Positions 16,648 to 25,748 are shown, numbered from the stretch's first letter. The stretch: 37,592 bases of DNA from Rhodospirillales bacterium (GCA_028818565.1 JAPPNV010000172.1:1-37592), one strand, 5' to 3'. Notes: a model not told the origin generated them from the letters alone. Numbers and translations are program-made.

Positions 16648-17387
16648 GCGCTCGGCCTGCCCGCGCGATGGTGCTCGCGGCTGGCTTGGGCACGCGCATG
16701 GGCGCGATCAGCGACACGGTGCCGAAGCCACTGGTGCCGGTCGCCGGCAAGCCACTCATCGCCCACGCCCTCGAAAGGCTTGAGAGAAACGGCGTGGCGG
16801 AGATCGTCGTCAACACCCACCACTTGGCGGCGCAGATCGAGACCTTCCTCGCCACACATATGGACTGGCCCGGCGCGCCCGAGATCCGCATCTCGCGGGA
16901 GGAGGAGCGGCTGGAGACCGGCGGTGGCGTCCGCCGCGCGCTCCCCTGGCTCGGCGACGATGCGTTCTATGTTCTCAACAGCGATGTCGTGATCGTGGAG
17001 CAAGGCACGCCTGCGCTCGCGCGCCTTGCCGAGGCCTGGAACGGGCAGGCGATGGACGCTCTCCTCCTCCTCTGCCCGCTGGCGCGCACGGCGGGCTACG
17101 AGGGCGCAGGCGACTTCTTCTGTCACGAGGACGGGCGGCTCGGCCGGCGCGGTAGGGCAAGAGCCGCGCCCTTCGTCTTCACCGGCACGCAAATCCTGCA
17201 TCCCCGACTCTTTGCGGACGCGCCCGCCGGCGCCTACTCACTCAACCGCCACTATGATGAGGCGATCCTGGCGGGACGTCTCTTCGGGCTCGTGCATCGT
17301 GGGCACATGCTCCACGTGGGCTCGCCGGCGGCGCTCGCGGCCGCCGAGCGCTGTCTCGCCGGTGAAGGGCGCGGAGACGGCAGATGA
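16644..17387 (+). CDS. murU: MurNAc-1-phosphate uridylyltransferase-like nucleotidyltransferase
   Basis: A 247-residue NTP transferase. MVLAAGLGTRMG (9-20) is the nucleotide-binding signature, VPKPLVPVAGKPL supplies the conserved Lys, ETGGG is at 91-95, and LNSDV holds metal-binding Asp114. It would convert UTP plus MurNAc-1-phosphate to UDP-MurNAc, bypassing fosfomycin-sensitive MurA synthesis. GTG start overlaps the amgK stop (GTGA at 16644-16647) and its stop overlaps the addB ATG. General sugar-1-phosphate nucleotidyltransferases are the alternative, but length and partner favour MurU. Confidence 0.87.
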   Translation: MSARPARAMVLAAGLGTRMGAISDTVPKPLVPVAGKPLIAHALERLERNGVAEIVVNTHHLAAQIETFLATHMDWPGAPEIRISREEERLETGGGVRRALPWLGDDAFYVLNSDVVIVEQGTPALARLAEAWNGQAMDALLLLCPLARTAGYEGAGDFFCHEDGRLGRRGRARAAPFVFTGTQILHPRLFADAPAGAYSLNRHYDEAILAGRLFGLVHRGHMLHVGSPAALAAAERCLAGEGRGDGR

Positions 17388-20383
17388 GCGCGCGCGTGGA
17401 CGGGGACGCACGGCCGACCGTCTACGCTGTGCCGCCCTACGAGCCGTTCGTCGACGCGCTTGCAGGCGGCATCTTGTCAGGCCAGGCAGTGCCGCTGGAT
17501 CCCAGCGACCCGCTGGCGCTGAGCCGGCTCACGATCCTGCTGCCGACGCGACGCGCCTGCCGGGCGCTCGGCCTCGCCTTCTTGCGCGCGGCGCCGGAGC
17601 CGGCACTGTTGCCGCCGCGCATCCGCCCCCTTGGCGACATCGACGAGGACGAGCCGAGCCTCGGCGACGAAGAGGACGAGACGCTGCCCGACGCGGTGTC
17701 GCCGTTGGAGCGCCGGCTGCTACTCGCGCGCCTGATCCAGAGGCTGGGCGAAACTCCTGGCGGCGCCGCGCTCACAGGCGCGGGCGCACTGGACCAGTCC
17801 GCGCGGCTCGCCCGCGCTCTTGCCGACCTGCTCGACGAAATTCAGATCGCTCGCCTCGACCCGCAGGGACTTGCCGACCTCGCGCCGGAGGAATACGCGG
17901 CGCATTGGCGGCAGGTGCTGAGCTTCCTCACGATCATCATGGACACGTGGCCCAGACATCTGGCGGAGAAGGGCCTGATGGACCCGGCCGCGCGCCGCAA
18001 CGCCCTGCTAAAGGCTCTTGCCGAACGGTGGTCAGCGAAGCCGCCGGCGCACCCGGTGATCGCCGCCGGCTCGACCGGCAGCGTGCAGGCGACGCGCGAC
18101 CTGCTCGCCGTCATCGCGCGCATGCCCCAAGGCGCCGTCGTCCTCCCCGGCCTCGAGGCGGACGCCGACGACGAGACCTGGAAGGCGCTCGGTCCCACCC
18201 ATCCGCAATACGCGCTCAAGGGGTTGCTCGACCGCATCGACGTCGCGCGCGGCGACGTCCTGCCTTGGCCGGGCGACGCGAGAGCGGGGACCGCCGCCGC
18301 CCGCGCCCGCGCGCGGCTGATCGCCAACGCCATGCGGCCGGCGGAAACCATTACCGCCTGGCGCGCACTGCCGCCGCCGGCGCCCGACGCGCTCCGCGAC
18401 ATCCACCGGATCGACTGCGCGAGCCCGCAAGAAGAAGCGGGCGTCATCGCCATCGTCATGCGCCGCGCGCTGGAGACCCCGGGCCGCACCGCCGCGCTGG
18501 TGACGGCGGACCGCGCCTTGGCCCGTCGGGTCACGGCGGAGCTCAGGCGTTGGCAGATCGAAGTCGACGACTCAGCCGGCGAGCCATTGGGGGAGACGGC
18601 GCCCGGCGCCTTCCTGCGGCTTACCGCACGCATGATTGCCGAGCAGACTGCGCCGGTCCCCCTGCTCGCAGCGCTCAAGCACCCGCTTGCCGGCGGCGGC
18701 GAAGCGCCTGCCGCATTCCGCCGTTCCGTGCGGGCCATGGAAAGAGCGATCCTGCGCGGCCCCAGGCCCGCGCTCGGCTTCGCTGGCCTGCGGGCGGCGC
18801 TGAAAGAGGACGACGGCGCCATCCGCTCCTGGCTCGACGGGCTGGAAGCCGCCGCCACGCCCTTCGCCAGCCTCATGGCGCGGCCCGAGGCCCACCTGCG
18901 GGAACTCCTTCAGGCCCACGTCGCATTAGCGGAAGGGCTCGCGGCCACCGATGACGAGGCCGGGGCCGCGCGGCTCTGGGCAGGCGAGGCGGGCGTGCAA
19001 GCGGTGCGCTTCGTCACCGGGCTCCTGGAGGCGGCGCCGACGCTGCCGCCCGTGGCGCCTGGCCACTACCCGGCGCTGCTCGATGCGCTGATGGAAGACC
19101 ATGTGGTCCGCCCGCCCTATGGCCGCCACCCGCGCCTGCAAATCTGGGGCCCGCTGGAGGCACGCTTGCAGCACGCGGACTGCATGATCCTGGGCGGGCT
19201 GAACGAGGGAGGCTGGCCGCCGGCGACCTCGGGCGATCCCTGGATGAGCCGCCCCATGCGCGCGGACTTCGGACTGCCGCCGCCGGAGCTTCGCATCGGG
19301 CTCTCGGCCCACGACTTCGTCCAATGCTGCGGCGCGCCGGAGGTCTATCTCACGCGGGCGCGGCGCATCGAGGGCACGCCGACCATCCCCGCGCGCTGGC
19401 TCCAGCGTCTCGATGCCTTGCTGGCGAATGCCTCCGGGGGTGTGGCGGCGCTTCGCGCCATGGAGCCCGTGTTGCTCGCCTGGTGGGCGGCCCTGGATCG
19501 GCCTGCAGAGCCGGCCGGCCCCCGGCCCGCGCCGACGCCGACGCCGCCGGTCGCCGCGCGGCCCAGGCAACTCTCGGTCACGAAGATCGAGACCTGGATC
19601 GCCGACCCCTATTCCATCTATGCGCGCGAGATTCTCCGCCTCCGGCCGCTCGATCCCGTCGACGCGGATCCGAGCGCGGCGGAGCGCGGCAGCATCATCC
19701 ACCGGATTCTGGACGCCTTCGTGCGCGAGCACTCGCGCACACTCCCGCCGGATGCCGAGGCGCGCTTGTTGGCGCTCGGCCGTGCAGCCTTCGACGAAGC
19801 CGGCACCCGCCCCGGCGTGCTCGCCTTCTGGTGGCCCCGCTTCGAGCGGATCGCTCGCTGGTTCCTCGATACCGAACGGGCGCGCAGACCCGCGCTCCAG
19901 CCGCTCGCCACCGAGGTGAACGGTGTCCTCGATCTGGAGGGGCCGGCGGGTCCCTTCCGGCTCACGGCGAAGGCGGACCGTATCGACCGCACCGAGGCCG
20001 GGGCGTTGGAGATCATCGACTACAAGACCGGGGGTGTTCCGGCGAAGCGCCACGTGAAGGACGGGCGCAGTCCGCAGCTCTCGCTGGAGGCGGCGATTTC
20101 CCAGTCGGGCGGTTTCATGGACGTCGACGCCGCCGAGGTCGGGGACCTCGCGTACTGGAAACTGAGCGGTGCCGAGACCGCCGGCGAGATCACCCAGATC
20201 GACGGCGATGCGGGTGCTCTGGCGCAAGCAGCGGCGGACGGACTGCGTGCGCTGATCGCCCGTTTCGACGACCCGGCAACCCCTTATCACCCGGTGCCCC
20301 GCCCGGCGCTCTCCTCCCGCTGGAACGATTACGCCCACCTCGCCCGGCACAAGGAGTGGTCGGTGCCTGGCGGAGACAACTGA
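17384..20383 (+). CDS. addB: Double-strand break repair protein AddB
   Basis: A 999-residue subunit of the AddAB helicase-nuclease that resects double-strand breaks. The N-terminal half resembles an inactivated UvrD-like helicase (ILLPTRRACRALGLAFL near residue 50), and the C-terminus carries a RecB-family nuclease with LEIIDYKTGG near residue 877. A Pro-rich linker (about residues 704-725) precedes the nuclease domain. The ATG overlaps the murU stop and the stop shares bases with the addA ATG (TGATG). Nothing is truncated. Confidence 0.95.
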   Translation: MSARVDGDARPTVYAVPPYEPFVDALAGGILSGQAVPLDPSDPLALSRLTILLPTRRACRALGLAFLRAAPEPALLPPRIRPLGDIDEDEPSLGDEEDETLPDAVSPLERRLLLARLIQRLGETPGGAALTGAGALDQSARLARALADLLDEIQIARLDPQGLADLAPEEYAAHWRQVLSFLTIIMDTWPRHLAEKGLMDPAARRNALLKALAERWSAKPPAHPVIAAGSTGSVQATRDLLAVIARMPQGAVVLPGLEADADDETWKALGPTHPQYALKGLLDRIDVARGDVLPWPGDARAGTAAARARARLIANAMRPAETITAWRALPPPAPDALRDIHRIDCASPQEEAGVIAIVMRRALETPGRTAALVTADRALARRVTAELRRWQIEVDDSAGEPLGETAPGAFLRLTARMIAEQTAPVPLLAALKHPLAGGGEAPAAFRRSVRAMERAILRGPRPALGFAGLRAALKEDDGAIRSWLDGLEAAATPFASLMARPEAHLRELLQAHVALAEGLAATDDEAGAARLWAGEAGVQAVRFVTGLLEAAPTLPPVAPGHYPALLDALMEDHVVRPPYGRHPRLQIWGPLEARLQHADCMILGGLNEGGWPPATSGDPWMSRPMRADFGLPPPELRIGLSAHDFVQCCGAPEVYLTRARRIEGTPTIPARWLQRLDALLANASGGVAALRAMEPVLLAWWAALDRPAEPAGPRPAPTPTPPVAARPRQLSVTKIETWIADPYSIYAREILRLRPLDPVDADPSAAERGSIIHRILDAFVREHSRTLPPDAEARLLALGRAAFDEAGTRPGVLAFWWPRFERIARWFLDTERARRPALQPLATEVNGVLDLEGPAGPFRLTAKADRIDRTEAGALEIIDYKTGGVPAKRHVKDGRSPQLSLEAAISQSGGFMDVDAAEVGDLAYWKLSGAETAGEITQIDGDAGALAQAAADGLRALIARFDDPATPYHPVPRPALSSRWNDYAHLARHKEWSVPGGDN

Positions 20384-23300
20384 TGACCGCCCACGCGCCA
20401 GGGATGACTCCGGCGCAGCACAGGGCCTCGGACCCCGCGACCTCGGTCTGGGTCGGCGCTTCGGCCGGCACCGGCAAGACCAAGGTGCTGACCGACCGCG
20501 TGCTGCGCCTGCTGCTGGGCGGCACCGCGCCTGAGCGCATCCTCTGTCTCACCTTCACCCGCGCCGCCGCTGCCGAGATGGCGCTCAGGATTTCGAGCGA
20601 GCTCGCGCGCTGGACCGTCGCCGACGACGAGACGCTGATCGCGGCCCTTGCAGGACTGACCGGGGCGCAGCAGCCGCGCGCGACACGCGACCTGGCTCGG
20701 CGCCTCTTCGCCGCGGTGCTCGACGTGCCGGATGGCCTGAAGATCCAGACCATCCATGCCTTCTGCCAGTCGCTGCTGCGTCGCTTCCCATTGGAGGCCG
20801 GTGTCGCGCCGAACTTCGAGATCGCCGACGAGCGCATGAGCACCTCGCTGCTGGGCGCCGCGCGGGCACGACTGCTGCACGCTGCCCGACCCGAAGTGGA
20901 CGACGCTCTCGCGGCCCATCTCGCCACCATGACGGCGGTGGTCGGCGAGGAAGGGTTCGGCGCCCTGCTGGCGGACGTAAGCGGTGCGCGGGACCGCTTC
21001 GCTTCCGTGCTGGAGCGTCATGGTGGCACCGGCGGTGCCGTCGCGGCGCTGCGCGCGCGCCTTGGCGTGGCCGAGGGAGCGACGCCGGGAAGCGTGCTCG
21101 CCGAAGCGTCTGCCGAAGGCGCCTTCGACCGGCCGGCGCTGATGCATGCCGCGCAGGTGCTCGCCGGCGGGACCGTGACGGACCAACGGCGCGCACAAAA
21201 TATCGCGACGTGGCTGAACGCGGACCATGATGGTCGGAGGGCGGGATTCGGTGCCTACAGCCGCGCCTTTTTGCGTGGGGACGGCGGCCCCCTCCGGAGC
21301 CTCATCACCAAGAAGCTCGGTGATGCGCACCCGGATGCGGCAGAGGCGCTCGGCCTGGAGCAGGAGCGGGTCGCCGCGGTCGCAGATCGCTGGAACGCTG
21401 CCCGCGTGGCCGAGAGCAGCGCGGCCCTCATCGAGGTCGCGTCCAGCCATCTCAATCTCTACGACGGCGAGAAGGCGCGCCATGCCGTGCTCGACTACGG
21501 CGATCAGATCGCGAAGAGCCGCAGCCTGCTTGCCCGCGCGGGCATCGCGCCCTGGGTGCTTTACAAGCTCGACGGCGGCCTGGACCACCTGCTGATCGAC
21601 GAGGCGCAGGATACGAGCCCGACCCAATGGGCCGTGATCGCGGCACTTGCGGACGAGTTCTTCGCGGGCGAGGGCGCCCGCGCCGCACCGCGCACCCTCT
21701 TTGCGGTCGGCGACGAGAAGCAGTCGATCTTCAGCTTTCAGGGCGCCGACGCCCGCGCCCTCGCCGCCGCTCATGGGCAATTCCAGAGCCGGGCAGAGCT
21801 TGCCGAGCAACCGTGGGAATCGCTGCCCCTGGCCGAATCCTTCCGCTCGACGGCGGCGGTGCTCGCCGCAGTCGACGCCGTGTTCGACCAGCCGGCGGCC
21901 CGCGCCGGCGTCAGCGACCAGGACGTGCCCATCCGCCACCTGGTGCATCGCGTGGGCGCCGGCGGCCGGGTCGAGCTGTGGCCGCCTGTGGTGCCCGAGG
22001 AGACGGAGCCGATCGTGCCGTGGGCGCTGCCGGTCGCGCGTGAGGCGGCCGACGATCCGGCAGCGCGCCTTGCCGAGCGCATCGCGGACCGCGTGGCTGC
22101 CTGGACGCAGGAGCCGGCAGCCGAAGGCAGCGACGGCTGGCTGGAGGCGCGAAACCGCTCGATGCGGCCCGGTGACGTGCTGGTGCTGGTGCGCCGGCGC
22201 GGCCCCTTCGTGGACCATCTGCTACGAGCCTTCAAGGCGTGCGGGGTGCCGGTGGCGGGGATCGACCGCATGGTGTTGACCGAGCAGCTCGCGGTCATGG
22301 ACCTGATCGCGCTCGGCGAGTTCTGCCTGCTACCGGGCGACGACCTGACCCTTGCCACGGTGCTCAAGAGCCCGCTGATCGGGCTCGAAGAAGAGGCGCT
22401 GTTCGGGCTTGCATACGATCGCGGCGACGCGAGCCTGTGGGCGACGCTCGCCCGGCGTCGTGACGAGTGCCTCGCGTTCGCCGAGGCGTACGAGGCGCTC
22501 GTCGCCTTTCGCAGGGCCGCAGACTGGATGGCGCCCTTCGAGTTCTACGGCGAGATTCTGGGAGCGCGCGGCGGACGGGCAGCGCTGCTCGGCCGTCTCG
22601 GCCCGGAATCGGGAGACGCCATCGAGGAATTCCTGGCGCTCGCGCTCGCCTATGGCCGCACGCATCCGCCGTCGCTCCAGAGTTTTCTGCGCTGGGTCCA
22701 GGACGGGCGCGCAGAAATCAAGAGGGACTTCGAGCAGGGCCGCGACGAGGTTCGGATCATGACCGTGCACGGCGCCAAGGGATTGGAGGCGCCGGTGGTT
22801 TTCCTGCCCGATACCATGCGCAAACCCTATGCCAGGGACCCGCTGGTCTGGCTGGAGGAGGAGGGAGCGGACGGTGGCGTCGGCAGGGTCGAGTGCCTCC
22901 TGTGGCCGGGCCGCGCGAGCCGGGAGGACCCGCTGACCCGCGAAGCTCGCGCCCAAGCCCGTGCCGCCCAGGAGGAGGAATATCGCAGGCTCCTCTACGT
23001 CGCGATGACCCGCGCCGAAGACCGGCTCTACATCTGCGGCTGGCAAGGCCGGGACACGCCGCCCGAGGACTGCTGGTACGCGCTGGTGCGCTCAGGGTTG
23101 GAATGCCTGGAGGGCGTCAAGCCCCTGGCGATGCCGGCGGGCCATGGCCTGGTCTACGCCGAGCCGCAGACGGCGCCGCTCCCCTCACCTGCCGAGCCGG
23201 CGCCCAAGGGCGACGTGCCCCCGCCGCTGCCGCCCGAGCTGCTATCGCCGCCGGCTGCGGAACCGCCGGCACCCCGGCCGCTCGCGCCCTCTCGCTCCCT

Positions 23301-23811
23301 GCCCGAACCGGCGCCGCACTCGCCGATAGACAACGCCGGGCAGAGCGCCCGTTTGCGCGGCATCGCCGCACACAAGCTCCTTGAGCATCTGCCGGCGTTG
23401 GCTCCTGCAGAGCGCCCCACCACGGCGAAAAAGCTGCTGAAAGGCTTCAACCTGGAAGATGGGGAGCGGGAGGCACTGGCCGAGGCCATGATCGCGTTGG
23501 TGGCCGATCCGGCGTTCGCTACCCTCTTCGCCCCCGATGCCCTCGCCGAGGCACCCATCAGTGCCGTCGTGGGCGATCGGGTAATCTCGGGCCAGATCGA
23601 CTGGCTGCTCGTGAGCGAGCGGGAGGTGATCGCGCTCGACTACAAGACCGGCCGCGCGCCTGAGGAGGGTGAGGACGTGCCCGAGGCCTACGTGGCCCAG
23701 ATGGAAAGCTATCGTATGGCGCTGGCCGCGGTATTCCCGGAGCGCACGATCACCTGCGGCCTGCTCTTCGTCGACGCCCCTCGCCTGATTTGGCTGCCGG
23801 CAGGCGAGTAG
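20383..23811 (+). CDS. addA: Double-strand break repair helicase AddA
   Basis: A 1142-residue UvrD-like helicase with fused nuclease. Walker A GASAGTGKT is at 25-33; LCLTFTRAAAAEM, LLIDEAQDTSPTQW, VGDEKQSIFSFQGAD, and MTVHGAKGLEAPVVFLPDT are helicase motifs Ia, II, III and V. The C-terminal RecB nuclease has VIALDYKTGR. A strongly Pro-rich linker of about 50 residues (930-980) joins the domains. The ATG overlaps the addB stop, so the subunits are made together. It converges on the SMP-30 gene with a single base between stops. The trxA gene often found after addA is missing. Confidence 0.97.
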   Translation: MTAHAPGMTPAQHRASDPATSVWVGASAGTGKTKVLTDRVLRLLLGGTAPERILCLTFTRAAAAEMALRISSELARWTVADDETLIAALAGLTGAQQPRATRDLARRLFAAVLDVPDGLKIQTIHAFCQSLLRRFPLEAGVAPNFEIADERMSTSLLGAARARLLHAARPEVDDALAAHLATMTAVVGEEGFGALLADVSGARDRFASVLERHGGTGGAVAALRARLGVAEGATPGSVLAEASAEGAFDRPALMHAAQVLAGGTVTDQRRAQNIATWLNADHDGRRAGFGAYSRAFLRGDGGPLRSLITKKLGDAHPDAAEALGLEQERVAAVADRWNAARVAESSAALIEVASSHLNLYDGEKARHAVLDYGDQIAKSRSLLARAGIAPWVLYKLDGGLDHLLIDEAQDTSPTQWAVIAALADEFFAGEGARAAPRTLFAVGDEKQSIFSFQGADARALAAAHGQFQSRAELAEQPWESLPLAESFRSTAAVLAAVDAVFDQPAARAGVSDQDVPIRHLVHRVGAGGRVELWPPVVPEETEPIVPWALPVAREAADDPAARLAERIADRVAAWTQEPAAEGSDGWLEARNRSMRPGDVLVLVRRRGPFVDHLLRAFKACGVPVAGIDRMVLTEQLAVMDLIALGEFCLLPGDDLTLATVLKSPLIGLEEEALFGLAYDRGDASLWATLARRRDECLAFAEAYEALVAFRRAADWMAPFEFYGEILGARGGRAALLGRLGPESGDAIEEFLALALAYGRTHPPSLQSFLRWVQDGRAEIKRDFEQGRDEVRIMTVHGAKGLEAPVVFLPDTMRKPYARDPLVWLEEEGADGGVGRVECLLWPGRASREDPLTREARAQARAAQEEEYRRLLYVAMTRAEDRLYICGWQGRDTPPEDCWYALVRSGLECLEGVKPLAMPAGHGLVYAEPQTAPLPSPAEPAPKGDVPPPLPPELLSPPAAEPPAPRPLAPSRSLPEPAPHSPIDNAGQSARLRGIAAHKLLEHLPALAPAERPTTAKKLLKGFNLEDGEREALAEAMIALVADPAFATLFAPDALAEAPISAVVGDRVISGQIDWLLVSEREVIALDYKTGRAPEEGEDVPEAYVAQMESYRMALAAVFPERTITCGLLFVDAPRLIWLPAGE

Positions 23812-23812
23812 A

Positions 23813-24715
23813 TCAGCCGGCGAAGCGGGGCTCGGGCAGACCCTGCACGCCGAGGCCCGAGACCGCGAGAATGCCGCCGCCGTGGGGCTGGGGTTTCGAC
23901 GCCTCGCCGAAGAGTTTCTGGGCCTCGGGGCCAAGAAAATCCGTGCGGCCCATCGAAGTGAGATAGGCCACGTCGAGGTTGTCGCCGCCGAACATGATGC
24001 TGGTGATGGTCTTGGTCGGCACCGGTACCCGGCGGTCCACCTTGCCGTCCGGCGCGTAGCGCACCAGCTGGCCGGAGACGATCTGCGCGTTCCAGAGATA
24101 CCCTTCCGCATCCACGGTCGAGCCGTCGGGGATGCCGGGATCGTCGCGGGTGCTGGCGAAGACGCGCTTGTTTGAGATCGCGCCGGTCTCGATGTCGTAG
24201 TCGTAGGCGTAGATCTCCTGCATGTAGGAATCGGTGTGATAGAAGGTCTTGTTGTCGGGGCTCCAGCTCGGCCCGTTGTTGCAGATGATGCCGCGCTCCA
24301 ACTCGTGAACGGTGAGGTCGGGGTCGAGCCTGAAGAGGCCGCAAATCGGCGATTCCGAGATCTCGTCCTCGCCGCCGGCGAAGAAGCGCCCACGGCGGTC
24401 CACCTTGCCGTCGTTGAAGAGCGTGCGCGGCTCGTCCGCGTCGACCAGGGCGATAAGATCGGTCTCGCCGCTGTCGAGATCCATGAAGTAGAAGCCGTCG
24501 CGCATGGTGAGCACGCCGCCGCCCTGCTCCCGGAGCGCGAATGCACCCACGGTCTTGGGAAGTGTCCACTTATGTGTCTTGCCTGTACGGGGATCGAGGC
24601 GCCAGACCTCCTGATCCAGCATGTCCACCCAATAGAGGACGCCGTCGACCGGGTCCCAGACCGGCCCTTCTCCCATGTAGTTGTTGGCCTCCACCACGCA
24701 TTCGATCTTGACCAT
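23813..24715 (-). CDS. SMP-30/gluconolactonase family protein
   Basis: A 300-residue six-bladed beta-propeller of the SMP-30/gluconolactonase/LRE family. Metal ligands expected in the family are present: Glu16 in GEGPVWD, Asn101 in LFNDGKVD, Asn147 in CNNGPSWSPD, and Asp198 in IPDGSTVDAEGYLW. Such enzymes hydrolyse aldonolactones in sugar-acid catabolism; the exact lactone is unknown. No signal peptide is seen. It is a single gene on the minus strand, with a candidate TATAGT box at 24797-24792, and forms the left end of an accessory patch. Confidence 0.9.
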   Translation of the reverse strand: MVKIECVVEANNYMGEGPVWDPVDGVLYWVDMLDQEVWRLDPRTGKTHKWTLPKTVGAFALREQGGGVLTMRDGFYFMDLDSGETDLIALVDADEPRTLFNDGKVDRRGRFFAGGEDEISESPICGLFRLDPDLTVHELERGIICNNGPSWSPDNKTFYHTDSYMQEIYAYDYDIETGAISNKRVFASTRDDPGIPDGSTVDAEGYLWNAQIVSGQLVRYAPDGKVDRRVPVPTKTITSIMFGGDNLDVAYLTSMGRTDFLGPEAQKLFGEASKPQPHGGGILAVSGLGVQGLPEPRFAG

Positions 24716-24747
24716 CGCGGCCTCCCTCTGCCCTCTGACGCTCCGCG

Positions 24748-24771
24748 CCCACCGGCGCGCGGCCGGGTGGG
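24748..24771 (-). terminator. Hairpin between the PIN gene and the SMP-30 gene
   Basis: CCCACC (24748-24753) pairs with GGTGGG (24766-24771), then GGC with GCC across one bulged G. It lies 66 bases past the PIN gene stop and inside the probable leader of the SMP-30 mRNA. Without a T-run it is only a weak terminator candidate. Confidence 0.25.
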
Positions 24772-24791
24772 AGAGGAGCCGGGACGGGACA

Positions 24792-24797
24792 ACTATA
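24792..24797 (-). promoter_or_regulatory. Candidate -10 box of the SMP-30 gene
   Basis: TATAGT on the minus strand, 77 bases before the start codon. The nearest -35-like sequence (CTGACT, 24823-24818) is spaced 20 bases away, longer than ideal. Confidence 0.3.
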
Positions 24798-24836
24798 CGC
24801 CGGAATGTGCCCGGGCGGAGTCAGCGTGGCTGCGCG

Positions 24837-25250
24837 TCAGCAGCCGATGACCCGCACATGCCCCTCCTCCCCATAGGTGAGCAGGTGGCGATCGCGGGTC
24901 ACCAGCGTGTGGCCGAAGGCCCGTGCCGTCGCGGCAAGGATACGGTCCACCGGATCGGCGGGCGGCACGCCGGGCAGGGCGCACGATGCGATCAGCACCG
25001 GAGGCGGCATCGCTGCGAGTGCCACCCCCGGCAGAGCGAGGACACGGTCGAACCACGCTTCGGGGTCCATCGAGAGCGCGATCTTGTTCTTGGCCACGAG
25101 CATGGCGATTTCCCACGCGGTCATCGGGGAGACGGCGAGGCCCCCACTGTCCGCGTATGCCTCCCGCAAGGCGCTTGCGGCCGGCTCCCGCAGCGGATCC
25201 CCGTTCGCAATCCAGATGACCGCGCAGGTGTCCAACAGATAGACTGGCAT
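24837..25250 (-). CDS. PIN domain protein, probable VapC-type toxin
   Basis: A 137-residue single PIN domain. The acidic nuclease residues are all visible: Asp7 (LLDTCAVIWI), Glu47 (AWEIAMLV), Asp99 and Asp102 (PADPVDRILAATA), and Asp120 (LVTRDRHLL). This is the form found in toxin-antitoxin modules that cut RNA, typically tRNA or rRNA. It begins 6 bases after the stop of the gene upstream, the usual antitoxin-then-toxin order, but that gene is not a standard VapB. Target RNA is unknown. Confidence 0.88.
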   Translation of the reverse strand: MPVYLLDTCAVIWIANGDPLREPAASALREAYADSGGLAVSPMTAWEIAMLVAKNKIALSMDPEAWFDRVLALPGVALAAMPPPVLIASCALPGVPPADPVDRILAATARAFGHTLVTRDRHLLTYGEEGHVRVIGC

Positions 25251-25256
25251 CGCCGG

Positions 25257-25679
25257 CTACCGCCCAGCTTCCCAATCGGCTTTGACCGGCGCTGTCAGGT
25301 CGGTCCCTGGCTTGATCGTCACGGTGCCCTTGAGCGCACCGAAAACGACAGAAAAGGAAGCGACCTCGGCAGTTGAGGGGGCCGGTGCCACATCCCGCAA
25401 TTCCCCACTACCGGACTTGGCCGCCGGCCCGTATTGCGCGGCCTTGCGAAACACCAGTTTGTGCGCCGCCATATCCACCTCCGCCGTCGTGTATCCCGCC
25501 TCCAGCCATGACTGGGTCATGACGTTGTTGGTGGGGTTGTTGGACCACCAGGCCCGGTGAGTGAATGCCGACTGCGGCAGTTTCGCGCCGATGACTTTCT
25601 CGATGTCGGCGAAGGTCATGGGCACGGACTCCTGGCCCGAGCCGCGCAGGTGATCCGCCAGGGGCGCGTATTTCGACAT
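25257..25679 (-). CDS. DUF7662-like protein with antitoxin-like C-terminal tail
   Basis: A 140-residue protein in three parts. Residues 1-79 (YAPLADHL, then MTFADIEKVIGAKLP, HRAWWSN, SWLEAGY and KLVFRK) resemble the small DUF7662 domain family, recognised from memory. Residues 80-106 are a loose Ala/Ser/Pro linker. Residues 107-140 contain FGALKGTVTIKPGTDLTAPV ending in WEAGR, the style of tail by which Phd, RelB or AbrB-like antitoxins clasp a PIN toxin. AGGAGA lies eight bases before the ATG. Position just upstream of the PIN gene supports an antitoxin role. DNA binding by the N-domain is inference. Confidence 0.65.
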   Translation of the reverse strand: MSKYAPLADHLRGSGQESVPMTFADIEKVIGAKLPQSAFTHRAWWSNNPTNNVMTQSWLEAGYTTAEVDMAAHKLVFRKAAQYGPAAKSGSGELRDVAPAPSTAEVASFSVVFGALKGTVTIKPGTDLTAPVKADWEAGR

Positions 25680-25706
25680 GGCGGCTCTCCTTCACGGGTG
25701 CTTCGT

Positions 25707-25748
25707 AGTGTGTACATATGTATAACACACACTCATTACACATGACAA
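25707..25748 (-). promoter_or_regulatory. AT-rich promoter with palindromes upstream of the toxin-antitoxin-like pair
   Basis: On the minus strand TTGTCA (25748-25743) and TATACA (25724-25719) are spaced 18 bases. The -10 overlaps TACATATGTA (25713-25722, a perfect palindrome) and an inverted repeat AGTGTGT (25707-25713) / ACACACT (25727-25733). This layout suits autorepression by an antitoxin. The base composition is much more AT-rich than the surroundings. It lies 28 to 70 bases upstream of the start codon. Confidence 0.5.

Noticed and set aside
16644-17387. murU as glucose-1-phosphate thymidylyl- or mannose-1-phosphate guanylyltransferase
   Set aside because: The length of 247 residues and the coupling to an AmgK-like kinase fit MurU better, though substrate proof is lacking.
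19324-20382. Much longer AddA from an upstream in-frame start
   Set aside because: The extra 350 residues overlap addB and show no family similarity; ATG 20383 gives the normal AddA N-terminus right before Walker A.
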